Origin: Sphingomonas insulae
GTDB taxonomy: Bacteria > Pseudomonadota > Alphaproteobacteria > Sphingomonadales > Sphingomonadaceae
DNA: 64,000 bases
Reading direction: 5' to 3'
Assembly: GCF_010450875.1 (NCBI RefSeq)
Contig: NZ_CP048422.1
Coordinates: 1-64,000 of the forward strand
In this document: piece by piece, positions 28,410 through 37,385 of the stretch
Layout of the letters: every line of letters begins with the position of its first letter
Position numbering within the stretch: the first letter of the stretch is position 1
Notes under the pieces: generated by a model
What the model was told of the DNA's origin: nothing
Database searches by the model: none
Seen by the model: the letters and a program-made list of their open reading frames with translations, nothing else
Made by a program: the position numbers and the translations under genes

Positions 28410-29420
28410 TCAGCCGGGCAGGTCCATGGTGACGATGGTGCCGTCCGGGCCGCTTTCCGTCGTCAGACTGCCGTTCGCCTGACGCGCGAAGGCGGGGATC
28501 AGGCGCGAACCCAGGCCGTGATCCGGCCCGGCCGGTTGGACCTCTCCCATGCCCACGCCGTCGTCGCTGACGATCAACGTCCAGCCGCCGGGACGCCGAC
28601 GAAAGCAGACGCTGATGGTTCCACCGGCCTGACCCGTAAAGGCGTGTTTGGCGGCGTTGGTCACGAGTTCATTCACGATCAACCCGATCGATACCGCACG
28701 ATCGCGCGGAACCTCCGCCTCGTCGACCAAACACGTGAGCGTCACACCGCCGCGCAACAGCAACGCATCCGCCAGCGCGGCGCACAGGTCGCCCAGATAG
28801 GCGCGCATCAGCACCGCATCGCTTTGGCCCGTCCCGCGATACAGATGCCGGTGCGCCCGCGCGATGCTTTCGACGCGGTACAAGGCAGTACCAAGCGCCT
28901 CGGCTGCCTCGCCGCCAACACGGCGCCGCTGGATGTCGAGGATGGATGCTACGATCGCGAAGTTGTTCTTCATTCGGTGGTCGATCTCCTGCAACAGGAG
29001 GTCGCGATCGGCGATCTGGCGATCGCGCTCCGCCGTGGCGCACTGTACCGAAAGGCGGAAGACCTCTGCGATCGCAACGGTAATGATCGCGGCGACGACG
29101 ATGAAGGCGAGCGTCAGCGGGCTTGCCGGAGAGGTCGCGTGGAAGGTGCCGCTGGGCGGAACGCTGTAATAATAGGCGTAGGTGATGCCGAGTGCCGCGG
29201 TGACCGCGCCCGCCTGCCACCGTGCGAACAGGGTGGCGAGCATCATCGCCGGGAAGCACAAGGCAAACGGCGCACCACCGCCCGCCGCGACACCGTCCAG
29301 CACTGATCGCATCAAGATAGCACTTGTCGAACACAGCACGCCGAAGCCGAATTGGGTCACACCGCGCGGCACCGCGGGGGCCAGCCGGTTCGGCAGGTCG
29401 AGTTCTCCAAGGCGCGGCAT
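28410..29420 (-). CDS. Membrane sensor histidine kinase of the HisKA_2/HWE type
   Basis: A 336-aa kinase. The N-terminal half holds about four membrane helices (about 30-125) in a compact arrangement like DUF4118 domains of KdpD-type sensors (AYYYSVPPSGTFHAT). The kinase core has the HisKA_2 phosphoacceptor region LLLQEIDHRMKNNFAIVASI and ATPase motifs NELVTNAAKHAF and VSDDGVGMG. The start MPRLGELDLPN precedes the first helix. No response regulator is next to it; in alphaproteobacteria such kinases often act in the general stress response with remote partners. It may be the last gene of the minus-strand run that begins with the sugar transferase. Confidence 0.88.
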   Translation of the reverse strand: MPRLGELDLPNRLAPAVPRGVTQFGFGVLCSTSAILMRSVLDGVAAGGGAPFALCFPAMMLATLFARWQAGAVTAALGITYAYYYSVPPSGTFHATSPASPLTLAFIVVAAIITVAIAEVFRLSVQCATAERDRQIADRDLLLQEIDHRMKNNFAIVASILDIQRRRVGGEAAEALGTALYRVESIARAHRHLYRGTGQSDAVLMRAYLGDLCAALADALLLRGGVTLTCLVDEAEVPRDRAVSIGLIVNELVTNAAKHAFTGQAGGTISVCFRRRPGGWTLIVSDDGVGMGEVQPAGPDHGLGSRLIPAFARQANGSLTTESGPDGTIVTMDLPG

Positions 29421-29506
29421 GATCGGAGTGAGCCGCGGGACGGCGGTTATGTCAAGATCAATGCCATGATCGGCTTGCGCTGACCGGCTTACCTGCGTGC
29501 CAGGCC

Positions 29507-30373
29507 TCAGCCGAGGCTGCGCCCTGCCCTGCCCGCCACCTCGGTTGTATATTGCCACGCCACGCGGCCCGATCGGCTGCCGCGCCGGGTCGCCCAGTTG
29601 ATCGCCTCGGCGGCGTCGAACGGCAGATCGTAGCGCGCTGCATAGGCCGCGACGATCGCGCAATAGCCGTCCTGGTCGAGCGCATGGAAGCCGAGGCTGA
29701 GCCCGAAGCGATCCGCGAGCGCCAGCTGGTCGTCGATGCTGTCGCGTGGATTGATCGCCCTCTGCTCGTTCCATGAGCCGCCGCTATAGCCTGCCCCAGG
29801 CACGCTGCTGGCAGACGCTCCGCTTTGTTCGGCGATGTCACGCGGCACCAGATGGCGACGGTTGGCGGTGACGAGCAACCGCACATTGGCGGGCCGCGCC
29901 TCCGCTCCGCCCTCGAGCAGCGAGCGCAGGATGCGCGCCTCTGCCGGCGCGTCGAAGCCGAGATCGTCGAGGAACAGTGCGAATGCACGAGGGACGGGCG
30001 CGAGCGTCGCGAACAGTCGTGGCAGGGTGTCCAGCGCGGTCACCTCGACCAGCGCGATGTCGCCGCCTTCCGCCTGTACCGCGCCGATCGCCGCCTTCAC
30101 CAACGCCGACTTGCCGGTGCCGCGTGCGCCCCAGAGCAGCACGTCCTGCGCCGCCGCGCCCGCTGCCAAGCGTCGCAGATTATCGAGCAGGGACGCCTTC
30201 TGGCGATCGACCTGGATCAACAGGTCGAGCGGCAGCGGCGCGAAGGCGCGGGCCGCGACCAGTGCATCGCCACGCCAGACATAGGCGGGATGCCGCAACG
30301 CATTGTCGCTGGGCGGCGGTGGTGGGGCCAGGCGGTCCAGCGCCGCGGCGATACGCTCCAGAGGATCGGCCAT
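29507..30373 (-). CDS. AAA+ ATPase of the DUF815 family
   Basis: A 288-aa soluble ATPase. Walker A GARGTGKSA is at about 82-90 and Walker B ALFLDDLGF follows; the segment SLLDNLRRLAAGAAAQDVLLWG and the C-terminal YDLPFDAAEAINWATRRG are typical of DUF815 proteins. The biochemical role of the family is not established. The start MADPLERIAAALDRL is the natural N-terminus. It lies 39 bases downstream of the TPR gene on the same strand, and 86 bases before the HWE kinase, so it may belong to the same transcription unit by position only. Confidence 0.88.
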   Translation of the reverse strand: MADPLERIAAALDRLAPPPPPSDNALRHPAYVWRGDALVAARAFAPLPLDLLIQVDRQKASLLDNLRRLAAGAAAQDVLLWGARGTGKSALVKAAIGAVQAEGGDIALVEVTALDTLPRLFATLAPVPRAFALFLDDLGFDAPAEARILRSLLEGGAEARPANVRLLVTANRRHLVPRDIAEQSGASASSVPGAGYSGGSWNEQRAINPRDSIDDQLALADRFGLSLGFHALDQDGYCAIVAAYAARYDLPFDAAEAINWATRRGSRSGRVAWQYTTEVAGRAGRSLG

Positions 30374-30412
30374 GCACGGCTCATGACTGGCCCGACCGGA
30401 CGACGCAAGCCG

Positions 30413-32407
30413 TCAGCGGCCGATCCTCCGCGCGTGAGCGGCGATGATAGGATCGCGCGGCGCCAGCGCCGCAGCCTTCGCGATCAACTGCCTCGCGCCG
30501 GCCAAGTCGCCGTCGGCAGCCAGCGCAACCGCATATGCATCGCAGATGTCGGCGTTCATCGGTGTCAGACGATAGGCGGCGCGGCCGTAGCGGCGCGCGA
30601 TCGCGCTGTCGCCGCCCGCGGCATAGGCCGATGCAAGGTCGGCGAGGAGCATGGCATCGCGATTGCCGGCGATGCGACGGACGCTTTCCAGCGTCTCGAT
30701 CGCGGCGTCGGCGTCACCGCTCAACAGCTGCCAGTGACCGCGGATCCGCTGCCCCGACAGGCTTTGCGGATTTTGCTGGAGGTACAGCGACAGAGCGGCG
30801 GCCGCCTCGCTCGGCCGGTTCGCACGGCTCCACGCATCGACCAACCGCAGCATCGTCGGCTCGTCGAAGGTCAGGTCGGCGGCCTTTGTATAAGCAGGGG
30901 CCGCATCCGCAAAGCGACCTGCGATCGCCAGCACATCGCCAAGCGCCAGTTGTGCAGCGGGCGCACCGGGGGCGGCAGCCACCAATGCGCGGGCACGGGC
31001 GGTCGCCCCGATCAGATCGCCGCCGGTCGCCTGGGCTCGAATCACCCCCAGCAAATAATTGGGGTCGTCCGGCGTATCCTGCGCCTCGGCGACAGCCGCG
31101 CCGATACTGTCGTCGCTGGCAAAGGCAGCGGCAGCGCCATGCGCGCCGGCCGCCGCCCTGTCGAGAAACGTCGCCGCGGCGATACGATCGCCCAGAGCCT
31201 CGAACGCGCGGGCAACCAAAATGAGCGTATAGGCGTCCGCGTCGTCGCGGGCGGCGATCGGTCGCAGTTGATCGAGCGCGCCCTGCGCATCGCCCGACCG
31301 CAGCATCGCCGCGCCCAAAAGGCGACGGAGCCCGACGTTCATCGGCTGGTCGTCGGCCAGTTGCCGCCAGGTGTCGATTGCCCGCTCGTATTGCCCACCC
31401 GCATAATCAAGGCCGCCACCGAGGAGCGCGACGCCGGGCAGCGTGGCGATCCCGGGCCCCGCCCGCTGGAGCAGGTCTCGAGCGAGTTCGCCGCGTCCCG
31501 CACGGGCTGCCAGCACCGCCTGCAGGTAAAACGCTTGCGGACTGCCGGGCCGTGCCGCTTGCGCCCGGCGCGTCGCCGCAAGCATTTCGGTATAACGGCC
31601 GGCATCGCCCAGCGTGGCGGCATATTCGATAAGCGCCGGATGATAATAGGCGTCGCGCTGCAACGCCGCCTCGAACCAGGGCAGCGCCGCGGTCAGGCCG
31701 TAGCGGGAGCGCACGATCTCGGCCTGCAACGTCAGCGGGATCGGATCGCCGGGCGCCAGCCGCGCGGCCTGCGCGGCGGCCGCGGTCGCAGCAGCAATGT
31801 CTCCCGCGTTCAGCCGGATGCGGCCGAGGTCGGTCCAGCCGGCAGCATCGCGCGGATGCATCGCGAGCCAGCCTTCCAACGCCTGCGTTGCGGCGGCACC
31901 ATCGCCCTGCGCCGCCGTCGCGCGCGCCGAGGCACGGATCGCATCGCCATCATCGGTCGGGGCCGCCGACGCGGCGTCGAGCGTGCCTTGCAAATCGCCT
32001 TGCAGCAAGCGGGCCTGTGCCCCGAGACCGGCCAGCGTCTCGGCAGGGATGCGCAAGGTTCGCGCGCGGCTGAGCGCACCCTCTGCCGCCATCCCATCGC
32101 CGAGCTGGACATAGCTACGCGCGAGCAGCAGCATCGCCGGTTGCGAAGTCGGCGCCCCAGCCAGAGCGGTCAGCGCGTGATTGCGGGCGGCGCTGTAATT
32201 GCCAAGGCCATAAGCGGTGCGCGCATTCGCCAGTGCCTTTTCTGGCGCGACCGGCGTCGCCGGTCGCAACAGGATGAACGTCGCCACGACGACGAGTGCG
32301 AACAGCGCGCTGGTCGCCATCACAAATCGACGCCTTGGCCGCGGCAGCGACAGGAACGGCCGGCGCCGGCGCCTGCCGCGGATCATCGGATAGCGTGCGT
32401 CAGCCAT
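30413..32407 (-). CDS. TPR-repeat protein of the XrtA/PEP-CTERM cluster (PrsT-like)
   Basis: A 664-aa protein with a basic N-terminus (MIRGRRRRRPFLSLPRPRRR), one membrane helix (about residues 30-48) and then tetratricopeptide repeats to the end (for example YGLGNYSAARNHALTALAGA and GWTDLGRIRLNAGDIAAATA). It should be anchored in the inner membrane with the repeats in the periplasm, acting as a scaffold for polysaccharide export or assembly. Its position directly after prsR and prsK matches the TPR protein called PrsT in PEP-CTERM systems. It is shorter than PrsT and has a membrane anchor rather than a lipobox. Its first 8 bases overlap the prsR stop region. Confidence 0.82.
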   Translation of the reverse strand: MADARYPMIRGRRRRRPFLSLPRPRRRFVMATSALFALVVVATFILLRPATPVAPEKALANARTAYGLGNYSAARNHALTALAGAPTSQPAMLLLARSYVQLGDGMAAEGALSRARTLRIPAETLAGLGAQARLLQGDLQGTLDAASAAPTDDGDAIRASARATAAQGDGAAATQALEGWLAMHPRDAAGWTDLGRIRLNAGDIAAATAAAAQAARLAPGDPIPLTLQAEIVRSRYGLTAALPWFEAALQRDAYYHPALIEYAATLGDAGRYTEMLAATRRAQAARPGSPQAFYLQAVLAARAGRGELARDLLQRAGPGIATLPGVALLGGGLDYAGGQYERAIDTWRQLADDQPMNVGLRRLLGAAMLRSGDAQGALDQLRPIAARDDADAYTLILVARAFEALGDRIAAATFLDRAAAGAHGAAAAFASDDSIGAAVAEAQDTPDDPNYLLGVIRAQATGGDLIGATARARALVAAAPGAPAAQLALGDVLAIAGRFADAAPAYTKAADLTFDEPTMLRLVDAWSRANRPSEAAAALSLYLQQNPQSLSGQRIRGHWQLLSGDADAAIETLESVRRIAGNRDAMLLADLASAYAAGGDSAIARRYGRAAYRLTPMNADICDAYAVALAADGDLAGARQLIAKAAALAPRDPIIAAHARRIGR

Positions 32408-33785
32408 GCAGATTGTAGCTTTTCAGCAGGTCGTACAACGTGGGCCGACTGACGCCCAGCAGCCGCGATGCACCGGAGATGTTGCCCTCCGCCCGAACCA
32501 GCGCCTGGCGGATCGCCTTGCGGTCTGCGATCTCGCGTGCGGTCCGCAGATTGAGTGGCAGCGGGTCGGCACCATCCCCGCCCCCCGCCCCACCTGGAAG
32601 ATCGAGGTCGGCGGCAGTGACGAGTTTGCCGTCGGCCATGATGACCGCCCGCTTGATGCGGTTTTCCAATTCGCGAACGTTGCCGGGCCAGCCCCAGGAA
32701 TCGATCGCGGCCAGCGCATCGGGCGTAAGGCCGGTGACGGGCAACTTCATCGCCGCGGCATGACGACGGACGAAGGCGCGGGCGAGCAGGCCGGCGTCGC
32801 CGGGCCGCTCGGCAAGGCCGGGAATGCGGACGACGATCTCGGCGAGCCGGTAGTACAGATCCTCGCGGAAGCGTCCGTCGCCGACCATCGCCTCCAGATT
32901 CTGGTGGGTGGCGCAGACGATGCGGGTGTCGACCGGGATCGCCTTTCGTCCGCCGATCCGCTCGATCACACGTTCCTGCAGGAACCGCAGCAGCTTGACC
33001 TGCAACGGCAGCGGCACGTCGCCGATCTCGTCGAGGAACAACGTGCCACCCGTCGCCTGCTCGATCTTGCCGTGCGTCGTCTTGACCGCGCCGGTGAAGG
33101 CGCCCCTTTCATGCCCGAACAATTCGCTTTCCAGCAGCGTGTCGGGAATCGCGGCACAGTTGATCGCGACGAACGCGCCACGACGTCGCGGCGAGGTATC
33201 GTGCACGCCGCGGGCGAGCAATTCCTTGCCTGTTCCGCTTGCGCCCAGCAGCATGACCGATACGTCGGCTGGCGCGACCCGTTCGATCGTGCGGATCACC
33301 TTGGCCATTTCGTCCGAACCATACAAAAGGCCGCCGAAGCCTTCGCCGACGGCGGTGCGGGCAGCGAGCCGGCGATTTTCCGCCTCCAGCCGATGGACGT
33401 GGAACGCGCGCGCGACGATCAGGCCCAACGCGTCGATGTCGATCGGCTTGGCATAGAAGTCCCATGCGCCGAGCCCGATCGCGGTCAGCGCGCTGTCGCG
33501 GGCACCATGACCAGATGCAACGATCACCTTGGTATCCGGCTTCAACGCAAGGATTTCGGCCAGCGTCGCGAATCCTTCGCTGGTGCCGTCGGGATCGGGT
33601 GGTAGTCCCAAATCAAGCGTCACCACGGCGGGTTCGTGGAGGCGCAGTGCCTCGATCGCCTCGGCACGGGTGGCGGCACCGACGATCTCATAGCCTTCAT
33701 AGGCCCAGCGCAACTGACGCTGAAGCGCGAGATCGTCCTCGACGATCAACAGGACGGGCCGGTCGTCGGCGGGTTTGTCGCTCAT
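32400..33785 (-). CDS. prsR: PrsR, sigma-54-dependent response regulator of the PEP-CTERM/XrtA system
   Basis: A 461-aa NtrC-type regulator. The receiver (10-130) has the phospho-acceptor Asp58 in VVTLDLGLPPDPDG. The AAA+ domain (about 145-385) has Walker A GASGTGKE, the sigma-54 contact loop HERGAFTGA and Walker B GGTLFLDEIGD. The C-terminus is a Fis-type helix-turn-helix (GNISGASRLLGVSRPTLYDL). The receiver with the DPDGTSEGF insertion is characteristic of PrsR. It overlaps prsK by 4 bases and the TPR gene by 8. It should activate RpoN promoters of exopolysaccharide genes; I found no convincing -24/-12 element in the spacers seen here. Confidence 0.92.
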   Translation of the reverse strand: MSDKPADDRPVLLIVEDDLALQRQLRWAYEGYEIVGAATRAEAIEALRLHEPAVVTLDLGLPPDPDGTSEGFATLAEILALKPDTKVIVASGHGARDSALTAIGLGAWDFYAKPIDIDALGLIVARAFHVHRLEAENRRLAARTAVGEGFGGLLYGSDEMAKVIRTIERVAPADVSVMLLGASGTGKELLARGVHDTSPRRRGAFVAINCAAIPDTLLESELFGHERGAFTGAVKTTHGKIEQATGGTLFLDEIGDVPLPLQVKLLRFLQERVIERIGGRKAIPVDTRIVCATHQNLEAMVGDGRFREDLYYRLAEIVVRIPGLAERPGDAGLLARAFVRRHAAAMKLPVTGLTPDALAAIDSWGWPGNVRELENRIKRAVIMADGKLVTAADLDLPGGAGGGDGADPLPLNLRTAREIADRKAIRQALVRAEGNISGASRLLGVSRPTLYDLLKSYNLHG

Positions 33786-35836
33786 GCCGCCTGCTCCATC
33801 GCATGCGCTGCGGGCAGGATCAGGCGAAAGCGCGTTCCCTCCCCTTCGCGGCTCGTCACCTCAAGCACGCCGCCCATGCCAGCGGCGAGTTCGCGTGCCT
33901 CATACGCACCGATGCCGAAGCCCGCCGGCTTGGACGAGGCGAAAGGGCGAAATAGTTGGTCGCGGATGAACACGGCACTCATCCCGCACCCGTGGTCGAT
34001 CACGTCAACATGGATGCGACCCGCATTCGGCCCCACGACGATGCCGATCGCCACGCCGGGCGCGCTCGCCTCGATCGCGTTCTGCAGCAGATGGCCGAGC
34101 AATTGCTCCAGCCGGCCGGGCTGTGCGAACGCAAGGCCTGCCCCAGCGATCGTTACCGGATGCTGTGCCCGCCGCTCCGTCGCCAAGCGCAGCGCAAGTG
34201 CGGCGACGTCGACCGGCTGCGATGGCTCCGGAGTGGCACGGTGATGCTGCGACAGGCGGGCAAGCAGCGCGTTCATGCGGGCGGCGGAATCCTTGAGCGT
34301 GGCGATCATGTCGGCGCGGAAGTCGGGATTGTCGGCGTGCCGTTCAGCATTGCGTGCGACGAGGCTGACGCCGCTCACCAGATTTTTGATATCGTGCATG
34401 ATGAAGGCGAACCGGCGGTTGAATTCGTCGAAGCGGGCGGCGTCGGCGAGCGCGGCATGAGCACGATCCTCTGCCAGATGGCTTGCCGCCTGACGCCCGG
34501 CGACACGCAGCAAGTCGAGGTCCTCCCAGTCTAGCGCGCGATCGAGCGGCGGCCGCCCGAGCAGAATCACGCCGATGAGGCTGGTGCCGTGGATCAGCGG
34601 CACCAACGCCCAGGCATCGGGATGGTCGAGCATCCAGCCGGGGATCGCCGCGGCCTCCCCTTCAGGCGCGTCACCGCGGCGAACCTGATCCAGTTCGACG
34701 ATGCGGGCGCTTTCGCCGAGATGATCGCGCAATGCAGCGTCGGCCGATCCGGCGTCCGCCCAATGCCATGCCGCCGCGGGGCCCAGCCCGTTGCCGTCGG
34801 GAACCAGCAGCAGACCGGCGGGCGCGTCGATCAGGTCGGCAATGGCGCGTACGATGCGACGTTCGAGCGGGTCCGCCGCTTCGCCAACGGGCGCGACGGG
34901 GGTGCCGAGCGTGGCGGTAAAACGCTGCCATTCGGTACGGTAATCGTAGCGATGGCGAAAGAAATGCTTGGCCAGCTTCACCTTCGCCCAGGCGCGCAGC
35001 CATGGCGTCGAGAGCAGCGTCGCCAGCGCGGTCGTGGCGCCGAGCACGATGGCCGTCTGGACCACGCGAACGGTATCGCCGGCGTAGCGCTCGGCTATCT
35101 CCGTCAGCAGGATCGTAACGCCAGCATACAGCATGATCCCGGCGATCGAGACCAGGCGCAGCGCGATACCATGCGACATGGCCAGACCGCGATCGCCCCG
35201 CCGCATACCGACCGCCAGGACGCACGCCACCCCCGTCATCACAAAACCACGGAGTGCCAATGCACTCGGCGGCAGGGTGCCGAGCCCGTAGCCGAGCGTG
35301 GTGACGAGCAGGTCGATACCCCAAATGCCTGCTATCGCCGCGAGCAGCGGACCTGACGAACGGCTCCGGCCGAAGCCTGCGCCGGAGCCGATCTGGTGTA
35401 CCAGCACCAGACCGACGACCGCGACCAGCATCCGCGCGATCAACCGCGTGCCGGCAAGCGCCATCTGCACATCTGTATCCAGCGGCATCGTCTCGATGAC
35501 CGCAAGCATGCCAGCCATGACGGTGATCGCCGCTGCTGCCGCATACACCGCAAACACCGCAACGGTGCCGGTCCGCGCGGTTCGCACCATGACCGCCAGC
35601 ACGGCGAGCCAAGCGAGGTTGCGCAGCGATTCTGCCAGCCTGACCACGACGTCGCTGGCGCCGATCCCGGCCACGGCGAGCGCCCAGAGTGCGGTAACGG
35701 TGTAGGCGACGACGAGCGTCACGCGCGGCCAGGGCTGCGCAGACGCTGCATAGGGCTGGCGCAGCCAGGCGATCGCCAGGCCACCGAACGCCAGCGCGGC
35801 GAGCGCATGCCCCCACAGGATGAGCGCTGCCGTCAC
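33782..35836 (-). CDS. prsK: PrsK, membrane histidine kinase of the PEP-CTERM/XrtA system
   Basis: A 684-aa kinase. The N-terminal 300 residues hold about nine membrane helices, followed by a GAF-like domain (about 320-465) and a kinase core. The phosphoacceptor region reads FNRRFAFIMHDIKNLVSG, the HDIKN form typical of PrsK rather than the common HELRT. ATPase motifs are HLLQNAIEAS, DHGCGM and GFGIGAYEARELA. Its stop overlaps the prsR start by 4 bases (ATGA), and its start lies one base after the sugar transferase stop, so the four genes are one operon. PrsR is the expected phosphate acceptor. The signal is unknown. Confidence 0.92.
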   Translation of the reverse strand: MTAALILWGHALAALAFGGLAIAWLRQPYAASAQPWPRVTLVVAYTVTALWALAVAGIGASDVVVRLAESLRNLAWLAVLAVMVRTARTGTVAVFAVYAAAAAITVMAGMLAVIETMPLDTDVQMALAGTRLIARMLVAVVGLVLVHQIGSGAGFGRSRSSGPLLAAIAGIWGIDLLVTTLGYGLGTLPPSALALRGFVMTGVACVLAVGMRRGDRGLAMSHGIALRLVSIAGIMLYAGVTILLTEIAERYAGDTVRVVQTAIVLGATTALATLLSTPWLRAWAKVKLAKHFFRHRYDYRTEWQRFTATLGTPVAPVGEAADPLERRIVRAIADLIDAPAGLLLVPDGNGLGPAAAWHWADAGSADAALRDHLGESARIVELDQVRRGDAPEGEAAAIPGWMLDHPDAWALVPLIHGTSLIGVILLGRPPLDRALDWEDLDLLRVAGRQAASHLAEDRAHAALADAARFDEFNRRFAFIMHDIKNLVSGVSLVARNAERHADNPDFRADMIATLKDSAARMNALLARLSQHHRATPEPSQPVDVAALALRLATERRAQHPVTIAGAGLAFAQPGRLEQLLGHLLQNAIEASAPGVAIGIVVGPNAGRIHVDVIDHGCGMSAVFIRDQLFRPFASSKPAGFGIGAYEARELAAGMGGVLEVTSREGEGTRFRLILPAAHAMEQAA

Positions 35837-35837
35837 C

Positions 35838-37226
35838 TCAACGCGCGCCCGACGGCCAGAGCACCACGCGCAACGTCTGGAGCAGGATCAGCAAGTCCAG
35901 AAACGGCGAGTAATTCTTGGCGTAATAAAGGTCGTATTCCAGCTTGTGACGCGCATCCTCGATCGAGGCGCCATAGGGGTAGTTGATCTGCGCCCAGCCG
36001 GTGATGCCCGGCTTCACCATGTGTCGTTCGGCATAATATGGCAGCTGCCGTTCCAGCTGTTCGACAAACTGCGGGCGTTCCGGACGCGGGCCGACGAAGC
36101 TCATCTCCCCCTTCAGCACCGCCCATGTCTGCGGCAGTTCATCGATACGGACCTTGCGGATGACGCGACCGATACGCGTGACGCGCGGATCGTCCTTGTC
36201 CGCCCATACCGCCTTGCCGGCCACCTCGGCATCCTGGCGCATCGAGCGCAGCTTCACGATCTCGAACCCCTGATTGTAGAGGCCGACGCGGCGCTGACGA
36301 TAGAAGGCCGGCCCGGTTGATTCGAGCTTGATGGCGAGCGCGGTGATCAGAATGATCGGAAGTGTCAGCAGCAACAGCAACAGGCTGGCACCAATGTCGA
36401 ATGCCCGCTTGAAAACGCTCGACAGCATCCGCCCAGAGGCAAAGCCGTCCGAAAAGATCAGCCACGACGGATTGACCGAATTGAGATCGATCCGCCCCGT
36501 CTCGCGTTCGAGGAAGCTCGAAATCTCACTCACCATGACGCCGGTCGTCTTGACCCGCAACAGGTCCTTCAACGGCAAGGCGTTGCGCCGTTCCTCCAAC
36601 GCAAGCACCACTTCGCTGGCGCCGTGATCGACAACATGACCGGCAAGGTTGGCGATCGTGCCGCGCGGCACCGCACCATCGACGACGCGGTTCGGCTCGC
36701 CCATGTCGACAAAGCCGGCGATGACGACGTTGGCACCGGGTAGCGCAGCCAACGCGCCGATGCGGGCAGCGCGCTGTCCCGCACCGAGTACGATGATCCG
36801 CCGCTTGAACGTATCGCCGCCGAGGGTGCGACCAAGCAATGCACGGACCACGACCAGCATGACTGCCGCGATCAGGGTCGCATAGGCAAGGTTGGATCGC
36901 CACAACGCCAATGGCGGTACGAGGAAGAAGAGGATCGACAGGAACGACACGCCGAGCAGAATTGCCACGGCAAGGCGCGCCGCTGCGAAACGCAACGAAA
37001 GGAACGAGGCGACGCTGTATGCGCCGACGGCGATCAGCGCGATCTGCAACGCGACGGCGAAAGCCAGCAATTGCGGTATGCGCGTGGCGGTCGGTTCGAT
37101 CGTCATGCCGATCTGCCGCGCGCGAATGACCCAGCCGAACTCTGCGGCGGTCATCAACAGCATCGCGTCGACTATGCCGAGCAGCAGCACGGCATAAGGA
37201 ACGTAATGCTTGAACAGGCGGATCAT
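35838..37226 (-). CDS. Polyprenyl-phosphate sugar transferase of the TIGR03013 (XrtA-associated) type
   Basis: A 462-aa initiating glycosyltransferase that attaches the first sugar phosphate to undecaprenyl phosphate for exopolysaccharide. Four N-terminal helices are at about 10-130, then a CoA-binding-like domain (RRIIVLGAGQRAARIGAL), a fifth helix (FDIGASLLLLLLTLPIILI), and the bacterial sugar transferase domain with KLRSMRQDAE, RIDELPQTWAVLKGEMSFVG and PRPERPQFVEQLE. The start MIRLFKHYVPYAVLLLG was chosen because it places the first helix correctly. It heads the minus-strand operon with prsK, prsR and the TPR gene. The sugar is not predictable. Confidence 0.92.
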   Translation of the reverse strand: MIRLFKHYVPYAVLLLGIVDAMLLMTAAEFGWVIRARQIGMTIEPTATRIPQLLAFAVALQIALIAVGAYSVASFLSLRFAAARLAVAILLGVSFLSILFFLVPPLALWRSNLAYATLIAAVMLVVVRALLGRTLGGDTFKRRIIVLGAGQRAARIGALAALPGANVVIAGFVDMGEPNRVVDGAVPRGTIANLAGHVVDHGASEVVLALEERRNALPLKDLLRVKTTGVMVSEISSFLERETGRIDLNSVNPSWLIFSDGFASGRMLSSVFKRAFDIGASLLLLLLTLPIILITALAIKLESTGPAFYRQRRVGLYNQGFEIVKLRSMRQDAEVAGKAVWADKDDPRVTRIGRVIRKVRIDELPQTWAVLKGEMSFVGPRPERPQFVEQLERQLPYYAERHMVKPGITGWAQINYPYGASIEDARHKLEYDLYYAKNYSPFLDLLILLQTLRVVLWPSGAR

Positions 37227-37385
37227 GCCCGCGTTCTCCAGCGACGGCCTGTAAGCTTTTCCGACAGGCTGCACCGCCAGTGGCAGAAAAAAGCAAAGAA
37301 AGCTTGAATGCTATGACATCGTGATCGCTTCGCTTTCGTCACCCGTCGCGCTAGGAGCGTGTGTCCAAGGAGTTGAGCTACACTT

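Noticed and set aside
29825..32452. 875-codon open frame on the plus strand opposite the TPR gene
   Set aside because: Mirror frame of the TPR protein, whose helical repeats and membrane anchor are clear; product is Arg/Gln-rich noise.
37227..37385. Sigma-54 promoter for the exopolysaccharide genes
   Set aside because: I looked for the GG-N10-GC core with TGGCAC and TTGC contexts on both strands of this spacer because PrsR is a sigma-54 activator, but found no convincing match.
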